Of a stretch of 64,000 nt of DNA, positions 11,881 through 24,049 are shown in pieces. The notes under the pieces are model-generated. The model did no database searches. It worked only from the letters and a program-made list of their open reading frames with translations, and was not told where the DNA came from. Source of the stretch: Thalassia testudinum (lineage: Eukaryota > Streptophyta > Magnoliopsida > Alismatales > Hydrocharitaceae); contig JAZHRO010000062.1 in NCBI GenBank assembly GCA_037157565.1, forward strand, positions 7,068,001 to 7,132,000, read 5' to 3'. Position numbers and translations under genes: made by a program. Positions within the stretch are counted from its first letter, which is position 1. Each line of letters opens with the position of its first letter.

Positions 11881-12236
11881 TTGCACGCACTCTCACACAT
11901 GCACACTACACATCACTCACATAGTAAGCGCCTCACATATAATTCACTCACTGTGCATTCACTAACACACACACACAAGCGCACACTCACTTTAACACAC
12001 ACACAAACTCACACTCACGCACATAACCACCCTCACACACACACACACACACATGATATCACATCTCAAACTCACTCATGCACAATCCCACATACACATA
12101 CACAAATTCACACATTCACACATCATGTGCACGATTCCCATTTCCCATGCATCGTATCGCATGTGTGTGTGCACACACACATGATAACCTACACACATCA
12201 AACATTCACACACACATGCACACATGTCCATTCCAC
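11881..12236. repeat. CA-rich low-complexity tract
   Basis: The tract is rich in CACA, CACTCACA and CACACATGCA, including runs such as (CA)n at about 12035-12051. Several open frames cross it but have only simple-repeat composition (His/Thr on plus, Cys/Val on minus), so I call no gene here. Confidence 0.85.
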
Positions 12237-12241
12237 ACCTC

Positions 12242-14300
12242 TTGTAGGTTCTGACGGAGGAGGGTGAGATTTGCATGATAAATAACAAAATGCAGAAATA
12301 TAATACAATCATTGTCACAAAAAATGCAACCACAAGAGCACACAAGAATTTTTAGGTGGAAACCCAAACCCGGGTAAATACCACCACCTAAGTCTCTCAA
12401 CTTAAGATTTTCCGATCGGCCTAGTTGATTAAATCCACTAAATGAGTCACGTAAGGGCGTCGGCTATTGACGTGGAGTGTGTGAACCACGTAAGGGCCCG
12501 AGCGACGCTCTCGAATGCAAGGACGGGGGAGCGGGTGTGCAGCTGGGAAGATGCTCTCAAGAGTGTGGATAAAGGCTTGGAAATCAAGATCACTTCTCAA
12601 GATCAATTGGACACAAAACTAATAGAAAGTAGTATTGCTTGGAGTGTTTTGCAAAGGAAGGGTCCTCCTCTATTTATAAAGGCCCTAAGAGGGGTTTAGA
12701 AGCCTCTTCTGGCCGTTAGAAGGCTTCTCTAGATGTTGAGAATTATCCCAAGGCAAATCAGGCCAAAATTAGGGTCATTTATGATTCTGACAGGGTTATC
12801 AGACATCTGGGTCATTGTTTGATCTAGGAATTGGTCGTCTGATCTATAAGAGTGGAAGATCTGGACTAGGTTAGATCAAGACGGACATCTAAAGAAGTGT
12901 TTTAAGATGTCTGGGAAACTAATCAGACGTCTAATTCTAAACGGGTTTCCTTCCTATTTTGTCAAGATCGAAACAGTGTTCTAGGTTAAGTTGCACAAAT
13001 GACATATCAGAGTTTGGCACTAGGTCTGGACATCTGGAAACACAAATCACTGCAGGAATGGATTTCCCGAGGCACAAACGACTATAAGGTCTGAAGGAAG
13101 TAATTAGAGTTAGATCTTAGCCTAACGTCAACTTATCAGACATCTAGGATACACTACGAACGTCTGAAAGTGAATGTGAATCATCTTAAGGAATAATCCT
13201 CAATGATTAAATTTCTCAAGCCAACGGTCCTCTAGTTGGATGTCTGGCAAGGTCTTCAGACGTCTTCTAAGACGTCTAGACTAAGAGATGGTCATCTGAA
13301 ACTAATAGACATAAAGCACTAAGTCCAGCCTAAGTGCTTGGACGTCTGATCAAATAGTCAGACTTCTTAAAGTCTAAGATTAGATGTATGATTTCCAGAT
13401 TGGATGTCTGATCAGGCTATGTTGAGGTAGAAAATCATCGCAAAAAGAGTTGAGTTTTGAAAACCTGTCATTGTAGCGCAATTTGCGAGAAATTCCATCA
13501 ACAGATAATTTTAACCGAAACTCAAAAGGAATTTCGGGTCAAACACAGGGAGGCAAACGTTTGATCAAAAATCACGTTTGATTTGTTGTCACGAAGTAGA
13601 TTAGCTAGTTGAATTGAATCTGCACTAGCTATCTACTTAAAGAATAATGAATAGAAGAGAGAGAAAGAATAATACAAATAAAATAAAATAGAGAGAGAAT
13701 GAACAAGTATTTGATAATCATTGAATGAGGTTCGTTACAACTACTCATTACAACTACTTGTTACACTAGAAAGAAGGAAATCTACTCTAGAAAGCAATAA
13801 AAGAGGTGAAGAGAAGTTATCCTCCTCGATGCAACTATACACCTAAGAACACGCAACAAGAGACGGTTTATGTGATATAAACGTGTTTACATTAGGCTAT
13901 TTGAAACCTATTTTGGTTTTCTAAGTTCTCTATGTGAATTCTTACTATCCTAGGGTTGAATAAGTGTTCCTAGGACTACTATTTTGGTATTTTGAGGCTC
14001 TTTAACAAATGATCTAAGAAAATAAAAAGAAAAAAATAAAAAGACAACTACAAAGAAAAAATACAAGAATAGAATGTACTTCTATCATATTCTTCATCTC
14101 CATGCTTCTTCAAGCTCTCGCTCCAAGTGAAGCTCCTCCTCCATCAAGCTCCTCCAATCCACCATGGACATAAACTTGAGATCCCTCGCACTTATATCCA
14201 TTTGCAAATATCCTAAAACTCATAAAATCAAATTACAAATGTTAAATAACAAGTGTTCTGTTATCATCAAAATTAACGATCGTGGTGCCCTTGCACCAAT
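12242..14300 (-). mobile_element. Solo copia-like LTR B with a nested insertion
   Basis: The LTR runs from TTGTAGGTTCTGAC to TTGCACCAAT and is flanked by the perfect duplication ACCTC at 12237-12241 and 14301-14305. It matches LTRs A and C along its length, including the TATA box and degraded AGACGTCT motifs at 12790-13400. Its length of 2059 bp exceeds A and C because a 473-bp segment was inserted at 13421-13893. Confidence 0.8.
13421..13893. mobile_element. 473-bp insertion inside LTR B
   Basis: It is flanked by the 7-bp direct repeat AGGCTAT (13414-13420 and 13894-13900) and is absent from the matching place in LTRs A and C. The ends (GTTGAGGTAG and GTTTACATT) are not inverted repeats of each other, and there is no A-tail. 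A phrase GGGTCAAACACAGGGAGGCAAA resembles the U5 of gypsy LTRs read on the minus strand, so a small solo LTR is possible. The type is unresolved. Confidence 0.6.
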
Positions 14301-14305
14301 ACCTC

Positions 14306-14549
14306 ACGCAGCGCAACATTAGCATCGATCACATCTCTCTAGATGTTAATCGAGCTAACCCGCACTACATCCAAATCAAATCTCACATTCATTTCCCCAT
14401 TACTATATTATAAAGCTATATCTATATAAATAAGATAAGTTGCAGTTTCTCTTTTGCATTAATATTTCTTTCATTTGATAATTAAGAAAATACAAAAGAA
14501 AAAGTTGAAAAAGAGAAAAGATAACTTGTGACTTGTAGCTACCTGATCT
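14306..14549. other. Unassigned AT-rich DNA at the element 1 insertion site
   Basis: No gene or repeat is recognised. Before element 1 arrived this DNA was continuous with the sequence beginning at 39024. Confidence 0.5.
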
Positions 14550-15490
14550 CATGTTGATAGGAACACCATCAAGAGCCCTAACTATCTCATTTTTTACCCA
14601 TAAAAGATAACAAAAGCTCCTACATAACAAACTGGAGGTCCTAATTCACAGAATAACCATTTTGAGAGAAAAGTAAGAAATAAGGGGTAAAACTGTAATT
14701 TTACCGTTACAGTACAACAATGGATTTTCTCAAGGGCTAAACACAGGTCAAATGGCCTTAACAAGATAATAAGTTGGTCGAATCAGACAGAAAAGGGTTC
14801 ATGTGAATTCTAAGAATTAAATGACTTCTTGTAACCCTAAAACAGACTCACTTGATTAAACAAGGTTCCAGTCAAGATAAAATTCACCTAAACCATCTAA
14901 AAATCATATAAAAATATTCTCTAGTGTTTAGAACCTTCAATTTGGCCATTAGAACCTATTTTGACCTAGAATGGTGTCTTAGACAAATATTTGCCCTAAA
15001 TTAGGTTTTTGCATAAATTGCCCAGTCAAACGTAGTCAAACCCAAAATCGAACCTCACCATTGGATTCCTTAGGTCCAAATTATATTTGTACCAAAATTT
15101 GGACCTAAGGAGAATTCATCTTGACCTACTTTGCAAATAGGTTCAGCCCAATTACATTTCTAGCCCTATCTTTCAAAAATCCTTACATTGACCTCCTAGA
15201 TTCTTCTTCGTTCTTTGCAATTAGGTCCCTCCACCATTATAACGAACGGAATCCTACTCCAGCGAGCTTGAAAGGGTGAGTTCTCCCTAATCTCTCAAAG
15301 AATCTCCTTCAAAATTGAAAGGGAGATTCTGTGAGAAATCTCCAATGTGAACCCAATTAGAAGCCCTATTTGGTACCCAATCTCTTATGCGAATGCGTGA
15401 GAGATTTGGGTCTCTCTCGAGTTTCCATTTCCGGTGACCTTGCTATGCTTGGAAGCTTGGCTTCCAAGCACAAAACTGACCTCCAGGGCC

Positions 15491-15497
15491 TATTTAA
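15491..15497 (+). promoter_or_regulatory. TATA-like box of element 1 LTR
   Basis: TATTTAA sits in the context CAGGGCCTATTTAAGACACC. The 3' LTR has the same box at 26584-26590, and element 2 has TATAAAA at the matching place. Confidence 0.55.
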
Positions 15498-16612
15498 GAC
15501 ACCCCAATTCACCCCACATCTCCTAAGCTTGAAATCAACTGGAGAACCCCCTCAATTTCGTCTCTCCTCCACTGGCCGACCTGCTCGCCAAGCTCCGGCG
15601 ACCTCTCCTACTCTTCCTCGTCGCCTAGCCACAATACCGATGGCAGGTCCCTCTTCCTCTCGCTCGTCTGCGTTGCGCAACACTCGTCGACGCTCCTGCC
15701 TCCCCTTCGTCCTCACCGACCTCCCTCACTGAGGACCTTCGTCTCCGGCGTCGGTGATACGAGCCAGATGCCATCCTTGCTTCCCCCTTTGTCTCTTCAC
15801 TGCTAGATAAGTCCTCTCACTCTCTACCTTCTTTTCCCTTCTTTATTTCCTTTAAACAACCATTGCCACACTCCACCACCATCATCCCCTTCACCTTCGG
15901 TCACCACTCCGACAAGTTCACTCCACCTCCACAGACCACCTACCTCCACACCGACCGGTTCCAAAGCACCGCCCCAACTCACTGATCATAACCCCCCACT
16001 CACAACACTCCACCACTCACCCAAACGCACCCCCGAACACACCCACACACACGGCTGCAGTGTACCCTAGGTGCATGCCCACCGACGTTCCCACGCCACG
16101 CCGACCACCTCTGCACGTTCGTCACACCTTGGCGAAGCTCCCTGAACTTTTTAACGTGGTCGTGAGGCCGTTTGTGTGATTTCAGGTCCAGGGGCTCGCC
16201 GCCATTGATGCACCGCCTGAAGCTTCCTTGCAAGCTTCTCCAGGCCGTGCCCACTCTAGGTCACAGTCCCAGGCTGCGAGGGGCACTCTCACAAACATCT
16301 CCAGGTGACCAATTGAAGCCAAGAGTCATCACAAATGCTGCAATCAAACGAAGACACTCGGCTGCAGGCACGCGTGAAAGAGGGTGGGAAGTTAGTCCCA
16401 CCTCAGAAACATCTGGCGCGCCGCACCCGCATAAAAGGAATTTCTGCATAAGGCTATTCGCCTCCAACTCACGAGGTGAGGCCCCCTCTCAGCTGACCTG
16501 ACACCTCGTTCACGATCACACCCACTGACCTGGTGACCTGACCTGACCGCACACCTCGCCCACCACCGCACACTGGTGGGCCTAGTCCCGGGCGCATACT
16601 CGACCCGATTAC

Positions 16613-17060
16613 ATGAGAAGTGGCTCTAGGAGAGTGAACCTAAGACAGAAAGGAGAGAAGAGAGCTCACGCAGGTAGGGGTAGGTTTTTCTATGCAGGCC
16701 GAAGAAAAGAAGGAGAAGGGTTGCAACAAAGAGAAGAAGGAGAAGCTAAGGCAGAAGAAGGAGTTGAAGGAAAGAGAAAGGAAGGAAGAGAAAGGAAGAA
16801 AAGAGAAGGAACTGAAGGAAGAAGGAGCTAAGGTAGCTGAGAGAGAGAAGAAGGTAGAGGAAGAGAAAAGCTAAGGCAAGGAAGCTGAAGCCAAAATCAG
16901 AAGAGGAAGAAAGAAGAAGCCAAAGAAGAAGAATAAGGAAGGAGCTGCCAGAGAACGGAGAAGAAGGAAGATAAAGAAGAAGATTGAAGACAAAGGCAGA
17001 AATAGAGAAAGAAGAATAGGAGAAGAAGCAGAAGAAAGAAGAAAGAAGAAAGATCAAGCA
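16613..17060 (+). repeat. Purine-rich tract in the element 1 5' LTR
   Basis: The plus strand is almost all A and G, built from GAAGAAG, AAGGAG and AGAGAAAGG. Equivalent tracts lie in the 3' LTR (about 38230-38700), in both LTRs of element 2 (complement, about 45600-45880 and 56640-56935) and in LTR F. Open frames on both strands arise from this composition alone. Confidence 0.85.
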
Positions 17061-17377
17061 CTGTAGCATCATCATTTTAAGGAGTCTGATTCACAAATCA
17101 GACGTCCAATTTCAATTTTGTGCTTTATTCACATACATTAGTTCCTTTAATGCCTTACATTTATTCCTATCCTTTTGCACTATAACATTGATCTTATTGC
17201 ATATTATATTCTTTCAAATTCTCAAGTTGTGATCTTGATTTCTAAACCCTAATTTGCTCCCTGTATTCGACCTCAGACTTTAAAATTCGAGTAATAAATT
17301 GTATTCATTTTGAACACTTTTTCAACTGTATTACAACGTGACCTTTTTAAGACTCGATCAAGTGCTCCTTAACATTT

Positions 17378-17395
17378 TGGCACCGTTGCTGGGGA
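17378..17395 (+). promoter_or_regulatory. Primer-binding site of element 1
   Basis: TGGCACCGTTGCTGGGGA lies three bases after the LTR end. It matches the tRNA-Asp complement of the Athila/Tat group except for two transitions. Confidence 0.8.
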
Positions 17396-18489
17396 GCAAT
17401 AAGCGATTTGAAAATCCTAATTACAATTACTAATTTGGTACTAACTTGATATATCTATTTTGTTGTGGTTGTTTTAGGGGAGAAGATTCAACAAAAGATA
17501 GTCGCATAACAAACACGCCTGAGGTAGGTAATTTCTGATTAATCTCTTTCTTTTAAGCCCCTCATTTTGAAAAGGAAGAAAAAATAAGGTAAAATCAATT
17601 AGGGCTACCTGCTTTCCATTTTTAGCTAATTCACCAAAGTTGCCTGATTTGATTTCAACAACAATACTGATTTGTGCACCCACTTAAGGTAACTAGGGCT
17701 ACCACCTTCTTGATTGAGCCCTAGATACCATATTCTGACAAACTAAATTGGACCAAAATTAGAGCCAAACTAAGGATTTCAATTTAGGGTTTTAGAGACA
17801 CATCTTCATAAGCAAGAATCAACTCTCCACAAAGAGCTCTACCTAAGCCTTGGTTGAAGAGATCTATTCAAGAAAACCCTAAAATTCAGGCTCTAAATCT
17901 CACTTGAATCTTAAAAGAAAGGACCAAAAGCTTCTCAAAGGACAAATAGGTGAAGTTGACCCCCTTGTTGGGTCAACCAACCTTGAAATTAGGTCACTTT
18001 TGCACTCAATACATCTAAAGTTCAAGTGGAATCTTAAGCACCCTTGCTCTTAAATAAAATTGGTAGACTTAAGACATCAAAGTCCCCATTCTGGTCTACC
18101 TGGAACATCAGTGACAAGAGAGGTCAGGTGGGGGAAACCCTATAATTCGTGGGGACGCTCTACCTTGTAGGGGTCTTTGTGGGACTCTCCCTCTCTGGCT
18201 GCCCAGGTATTTCTCAAGTGGACGACTTTTCTTACTAAGGGGTATCATCCGCCCCAAACCTTTATAGTCATCCAAATTTTTGGGTGTCTTGATTGTGTCC
18301 AGGACATTCTACTCTCATCCAAACCATCGGTGCATGTTCAGTAGGAGGTCCTTAAGACCATCCTTGAGGCCTCCTTTAGTGATTCACTCCCACCGAGGCC
18401 AGGCCTCGACGTCCGTGTTTGTGCAGCAACCCCACCACATAGACATCTCCTCTGATTCATCTGCACTAAATTCTCCTTTTTCAATCATC
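17396..18489 (+). other. Leader of element 1 with a conserved hairpin
   Basis: This is the untranslated stretch between primer site and gag, without a convincing frame. At 17693-17724 an 8-bp stem (CTAGGGCT/AGCCCTAG) with a 16-base loop is found, also present in the element 2 leader at 55996-56027. Its place suggests a packaging or dimer signal, but that is inference. Confidence 0.55.
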
Positions 18490-20198
18490 ATGGCATAAGT
18501 AGAAGAAGAGAACAACCTTGAGAACCAACCTCAACACCTTAATGATTTATTTCAAGCCTTTGTAAACCCACCGTAGTGTCCTATGATGCGAGATCACTAT
18601 AATCCCGCTGTGGTGGCGATTGAACCTTGAGTCCAAATCTTGGCTGGAGGTCCTGATTCTGAACTCAAGCCCAACATGATTCATGCTATTCCAAATTTTC
18701 ATGGGCTTAATTCCGAGGATCCCTTCCAGCACATCAAACAACACAAGCACCTGGCCCAGACCTTTGGGTCAGATGTCCAAAATCGGGATATTCTTCTCAT
18801 GAAGATGTTCTCCTTTTCTCTCATGGACAAAGCAGCTCATTGGTATCAGACTCAAACGCGTCCAATCAACACATGGGTTGAACTATAATCCGAGTTTCTG
18901 AAAAAGTTCTTCCCAGTTGGTTGGACGAATACCTTACAACACCTGATCACACATTTCACCCAGCAATCTGGAGAGCCCTTTCATGAAGCATGGGACCATT
19001 TCCTAGATCTCATGCCAAAGTGCCCCCATCACGGAGTTCCTAAATAGGAACAAGTCCAGTCTTTTTACCAAGGACTCCACGAAGATATCCGCTTATTCGT
19101 TAATGCAACTTGCGGAGGAAATATAATGAGTCAACACGAAGACACTGTGTGGGAGATTCTCGAAATATGTGCGAGAACTCCATCAATAATGACTCCATCG
19201 GCTTATTCGACCGGACGAATGCCTGCACATCGATGAATCCAAGGGGAGCACATGAGACGCAGGGCTTGTCTGCATCCGTCGACTTGGAATTAATGGCCAG
19301 TCGATTGGACAAGGTCTCTATCATTGAGAAGAAGGTGGATGAGTTGACTCGACATCTGCAACTAGCCACCTCTATGCAAAACCCATTTGCACAGCCACCT
19401 TCTGGGAGGGAAGTTGTGCATAACATCTATCACTGATCTTCTCAGGGGATGGACCCGCATCCACCCCCATCTGACTCTAGGATCGGAGGAAACTCCGATC
19501 CAACCTACTCTAGTTGGGGGAACTTTGAACCCTTGTAGTCTGACTTTCCTGAGGTTCCTCGGACCTGTGAGGACCTCAATGCCATCCAGAATGACCCATT
19601 CTCTAATACCTATAACCCTGGACGGCGGAATCATCCCAATTTCCTATGGACAGGAAATAATCAAAATCAAAGACCACCATATCAACCCCATCCACAAGCT
19701 CCTCGTCCATATCAACTGCCTCAGCCTCGACCCAACCCCACCTATTAATCTGGGCCAACTCAAACAGATCAAATGATTCTTACCCTTCAGACTCTGGCTG
19801 ACATTCAGAAGATGAATGCAGCTACGCAAAAATAGCATAAGGATGAGATCACAAAGGTTCGCAATCAACTCGGCTAGATGGCGAATTCCCGCCAACCTGG
19901 CACACTCCCTTCGCAACCTCTATTGAATCCAAATAACGTGCCAAACCAGAGGCATGTTATGAACCCAAATCCAGGCCATGCCTACATGATTTATCAAGCC
20001 CCTTCTCTTCCATCACCCAACAGGATGGAAGCCTCGACATCATATGCAGGATTTCAGCAGCAACCACCTATTTTACCAACTCCAAACCAAAACCAGGTAG
20101 GACTAAATTTCGTTACAACCCGTAGTGGCAAAGCAACACAAGACCCACCCTACCCAAGCCACTTTCAGCCTGGCAGTCTAACCCAAGCCCTAGGATAG
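18490..20198 (+). pseudogene. Athila-type gag of element 1, broken
   Basis: Gag would form the particle shell. The start is set at the ATG at 18490, matched by the ATG of element 2 at 55231. An acidic leader is followed by the gag core at about 18640-19130, with FHGLNSEDPF and LMDKAAHWYQ. A Pro/Gln/Asn-rich middle follows, and the C-terminal motif TTRSGK lies near 20130. Many stops interrupt the frame: one soon after the start (18496), one after WVEL at 18886, one at 19045-19047 and others beyond, some at codons that read Gln in element 2. No zinc knuckle is visible. Confidence 0.8.
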
Positions 20199-20549
20199 TT
20201 ATCCAGGATACCCCTATCCCTGATCAAGAACCTGGACCTATTCTAGAGGAACCATCCAAGGTTCCATTTCCCGAGGCCTTGACCAAGGGAAAGAGGACAA
20301 ATAAACTCGTGGCTCCTAAGGAGGTTTGTTCAAGCTCTTTGAACAGGTCCATATAAACATCCCCTTAATGGATGCGATCTGCCATGTACCGGCTTATGCA
20401 CGATTTCTGAAAGGCGTGTGTACACCTAAGCATAAGCCACAAACCAAAAATAGGAGTCCAATTGTACTGTCAGAGCAAGCCAGCTCTGTAATTTTAGCTC
20501 TGTAATTTTAAGCAAACTCCCACCTAAGGCAAAAGACCCAGGTACTCCC

Positions 20550-21206
20550 TTGATTTCCTATACCATTGGTGATACCCAATTTGACAGAGCTCTATTAGAT
20601 CTAGGAGCCTCCATAAACCTAATACCTACATCCCTACTTGACCACCTTGAGGAATTTGAGCTTAAACCGACAGAGGTGACATTACAGTTGGCTGATCGAT
20701 CTATTAAGTCACCTAAAGGAGTTCTTGAGGATGTCATTGTTAGGGTACGAGACTTCTATTTTCCAGTGGACTTTGTAGTCTTGGACATGAATGCTCTAGA
20801 AAATTCGAGGGACACACCAATTATACTAGGGAGACCCTTTCTGGCCACTGCTAGGGCCAACATAAATTGTGAGAAGGGCCAAATTGAACTAAAATTCAGA
20901 AATCAAACATTAAAGATTGACATCTTTAAGGCCCAACAAGGGATTAATTACGGTGTTATAGAACAAATATGTGACATCAAGGCTGTGGTTGATGATCATT
21001 ATATTGAAGAAAACCTGACTTCTAATCAACCACAAGAGGATCAAAACCTGCAATCAGAGGAGTCCAAACCTGACCTAGATACACCCATAACTCCCTCCCT
21101 TGCTATTGATACACACCCTGAACCACCCGCTGCTGCTGGTAACCCTGTTCTGGAACTCAAGCCTCTTCCCGACCATCTGAAGTACGTCTTTTTGGGTTCC
21201 AATTAG
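20550..21206 (+). pseudogene. Aspartic protease of element 1
   Basis: The frame of 218 codons is open from an internal Met and covers the whole protease core. The active-site motif is LLDLGASIN near residue 17 and the second conserved motif is IILGRPFL near residue 95. A poorly conserved acidic linker leads to the reverse transcriptase. The frame ends at a TAG (21204-21206) where element 2 has CAG, so the protease was once continuous with the polymerase. The upstream joint to gag (20200-20550) is shifted and carries stops. Confidence 0.85.
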
Positions 21207-21215
21207 ACGTTTCTT

Positions 21216-22290
21216 GTGATTATCAACTCTAGACTCACACCTGATCAAGAATTCCATCTGATTACCGTTCTCCAGCAACATCGAAGAGCCATTGGATGGA
21301 CTCTCGATGATTTAACTGGTATCAGCCCTTCCTACTGCACACATCATATCTACACCGAAGAGGGCACACGAACTTCCCATGCAATGCAGAGGCGTCTGAA
21401 TCCTAATCTACAGGAGGTAATTAAAAAGGAGATCATCAAGTGGTTAGACACAGGGATCATCTACTTGATCTCCGACAGTCGGTGGGTGAGTCCAATCCAA
21501 GTTGTGCCTAAGAAGGTAGGAATCACCATGATCACGACTGAAATCGGAGAAATCATACCAACCCGTGTGGCGAATTCGTGGAGAGTCTGCATTGATTACA
21601 GAAGACTCAATACCTCCACAAAGAAGGATCATTTCCCACTACCGTTTATTGATCAAATCCTCGAGAAACTTGAAGAAAATAGGTTCTTCTGCTTTTTGGA
21701 CGGGTACTCCAGTTATAACCAGGTGCCAATCCATCCTAAGGACCAAGAAAAGACCACTTTCACCTGCCCCTTTGGGACGTGCGCGTTCCGAAGGATGCCG
21801 TTCAGTCTCTGCAATGCACCCGCTACTTTTCAGCAGTGCATGCCTGCCATATTCTCAGATATGGTAGGTGATTATCTGGAAGTCTTCATGGATGACTTTT
21901 TAGTATTCAGAGAATTATTTGATGATTACCTCCTACACTTGGTCTAAATCCTCAGGCGGTGCATTGACGTGAATCTGGTTCTTTCCTGGGAAAAGAGCCA
22001 TTTCATGGAACCTGAAGGAGTTGTCCTGGGACATCTCATATCAGAAAAAGGCATCCAGGTCGATCGAGCCAAGGTGAACTTGGTTTCCAAACTCCCTATG
22101 CCTAGCTCGATCAAGGACATCCAATCTTTTCTAGGGCACATCAGTATTTACCGTCGATTCATTTTTTATTTCTCAAAGATAGTGAGCCCCCTAACCACTC
22201 TATTATCTAAGGATGTACCTTTCGAAATCTCCAAGGAATGCACTCAAGCATTTGAAATCCTCCATGATTGAGTGACCCAAGCTTTGATCC
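21216..22290 (+). pseudogene. Reverse transcriptase of element 1
   Basis: The enzyme copies element RNA into DNA. Conserved blocks appear in order: WRVCIDYRRLN, DHFPLPFIDQ, CFLDGYSSYNQ, TTFTCPFGT, and the catalytic FMDD at 21885-21896, followed by the thumb region with VLGHLISEKGIQVDRAK and FLGHISIYRRF. A stop breaks the frame at 21945-21947 and another occurs near 22271. The catalytic Asp pair is intact, so inactivation comes from the stops rather than from active-site change. Confidence 0.85.
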
Positions 22291-22910
22291 TACAGTCCCC
22301 TTATTGGTCTCAACCCTTTGAGATTATGTGTGATGCATTTGATTTTGCTGTAGAAGCGGTACTTGGGCAGAAAATTAACGAGAAACCCGTGGTCATCTAC
22401 TATTCTAGCAAGACACTTGACGAGGCTTAGCATAACTACACGGTTGTGGAGAAAGAGATGCTAGCCATAGTATTTGCCCTGGAAAAGTTCAGATCATATC
22501 TCCTAGGTTCCCGTGTTATCATTTACTCGGATCACACAGTTGTGAGGCATGTCCTTGCGAAGAAGGATGCGAAACCTCAATTAATCTGTTGGATCTTGCT
22601 ATTGTAAGAGTTTGACCTCGAGATTCGCGACAAAGCGGGAAAACAAAATGTGGTAGCTAATCACATGTCCCGCCTTCCTTCTGAGATTATCGACCCTTCC
22701 AAACCCAGCATGGAACATTTTCCTGATGAACACCTCCTGAGTATCAATATAGGGCTTCCATGGTTTGCTGATATAGTAAATTACCTGGCATCACATCAGA
22801 TCCCATCCAATTGGCTAAAGTCCAAGAAGGACAAATTGCTTTCCGATGCCAAGTATTATTTCTGGAAAGACCCATATCTATTCCACATTGGTGCTGATCA
22901 AATCATTTGA
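22291..22910 (+). pseudogene. RNase H domain and linker of element 1
   Basis: RNase H would remove the RNA strand after copying. The first catalytic Asp is visible in EIMCDAF and a DH pair in IIYSDHTVV, with YYSSKTLDEA between. The frame has stops at about 22429 and 22606 and ends in a TGA at 22908. After the domain comes the linker to integrase. Confidence 0.8.
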
Positions 22911-22919
22911 CGAAGTGTC

Positions 22920-24049
22920 GTGGAAGCGAAAATTCAGGACATATTGTCCTTCTGCCATGACCAAGATTGCGGTGGACACTTCTCAGGTCATAAAACCATA
23001 GCAAAAGTCCTCCAGTGCAACTTCTATTGGCCCACGATTTTCATAGATGTATACAATCACTGTAGGGCATGCACTCGTTGCCAGACCTTAGGCAACATGA
23101 GCCATCGAGATATGATGCATTTACAACCGATTCTTGTATGAGAAATCTTTGACGTATGGGAGATTGATTTTATGGGACCTTTCCTGTTTCGGACGGCTTC
23201 GAGTACATTCTACTTGCTGCTGCCTACGTGTCCAAATGGATCGAAGCTATTCCGATCTAAACCAATGATCATAAGGTGGTTATCAAATTCATTCATCAGA
23301 ACATCTTTTCACAGTTCGGGATTCCAAGTGCTGTAATCTCTGATGGAGGGACCCATTTTACAAATGCTCAGTTCAGGTCACTGATGACCAAATACGGGGT
23401 GTTGCACCGAATCTTTACTCCTTACCACCCCCAAACTAATGGTCTAGCTGAGCTATCAAATCGGGAGATCAAGAAAATCTTCCAGGTTACTATTCGACCT
23501 GACAGGAAGGACTAGTCATCCCGACTTCCAGAAGCTTTGTGGGCTTATAGGACCTCCCACAAAACCCAATTAGGTATGTCTCCCTTCAAATTGGTGTACG
23601 AGGAGGCATGTCACCTCCCCATCGAATTGGAGCACAAGGCCTATTGGGCAGTACGGAACTACAACCTAGATCTTTCTAAGGTAGGAACCCACAGAAAGCT
23701 TCAAATGAGCGAGATCGATGAATTACGCCATGATGTGTATGAGAACTCACGAATTTACAAAGAGTGGGTTAAGGCCTTTCACGACAAGCAAATATCCAGA
23801 AAGATATTTCACCCTGGTCAAAAAGTCCTACTCTTTGATGCCAAGCTTGAACTGTTTCCAGGAAAACTACGATCAAAATGGATCGGACCTTACCTCGTTC
23901 GACGAATCTTTAGAAATGGAGCCATCGAGATTAGTCCACATAGCCACGATTCAGAATCTTTCGTCGTGAATGGTCAGAGACTCAAACCGTTCATTGACTT
24001 GACTGATACAAATTTGGCTGAGATATCCTTTACCCTCCATTCTCCCTGA
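22920..24049 (+). pseudogene. Integrase of element 1
   Basis: Integrase joins the DNA copy to the chromosome. The N-terminal zinc-binding region is at about 22950-23090 (His pair, then CRACTRC). The first catalytic Asp is in EIDFMG near 23163. A one-base loss near 23180 shifts the frame before the second Asp (SDGGTHF at about 23340). The third residue is the Glu in GLAELSNRE, 35 residues after the second Asp. The C-terminal part at 23537-24049 is an open stretch of 170 codons with GPYLVRRIF, the GPY-type motif. There is no chromodomain. Confidence 0.85.

Larger units (their letters stand above)
14555..17374 (+). repeat. 5' LTR of element 1
   Basis: The LTR is 2820 bp and bounded by TGATAGGAAC and CCTTAACA. 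It holds a TATA-like box, a C-rich R region, a purine-rich tract at 16613-17060, a conserved CTGTAGCATC stretch, and an AATCAGACGTC motif at 17095-17105. The short frames inside it are not conserved as coding in the other LTR copies. Confidence 0.9.

Noticed and set aside
11881..12267. 128-codon His/Thr-rich frame
   Set aside because: It is made of CA-type simple repeats, with equally long frames on the other strand.
16613..17075. Lys/Glu-rich frames on plus and Leu/Ser-rich frames on minus
   Set aside because: They are explained by the purine-rich tract. Frames exist on both strands and are not kept between LTR copies.
19100..19426. 108-codon minus-strand frame opposite element 1 gag
   Set aside because: It is the shadow of the gag frame on the plus strand, which has the recognisable motifs.
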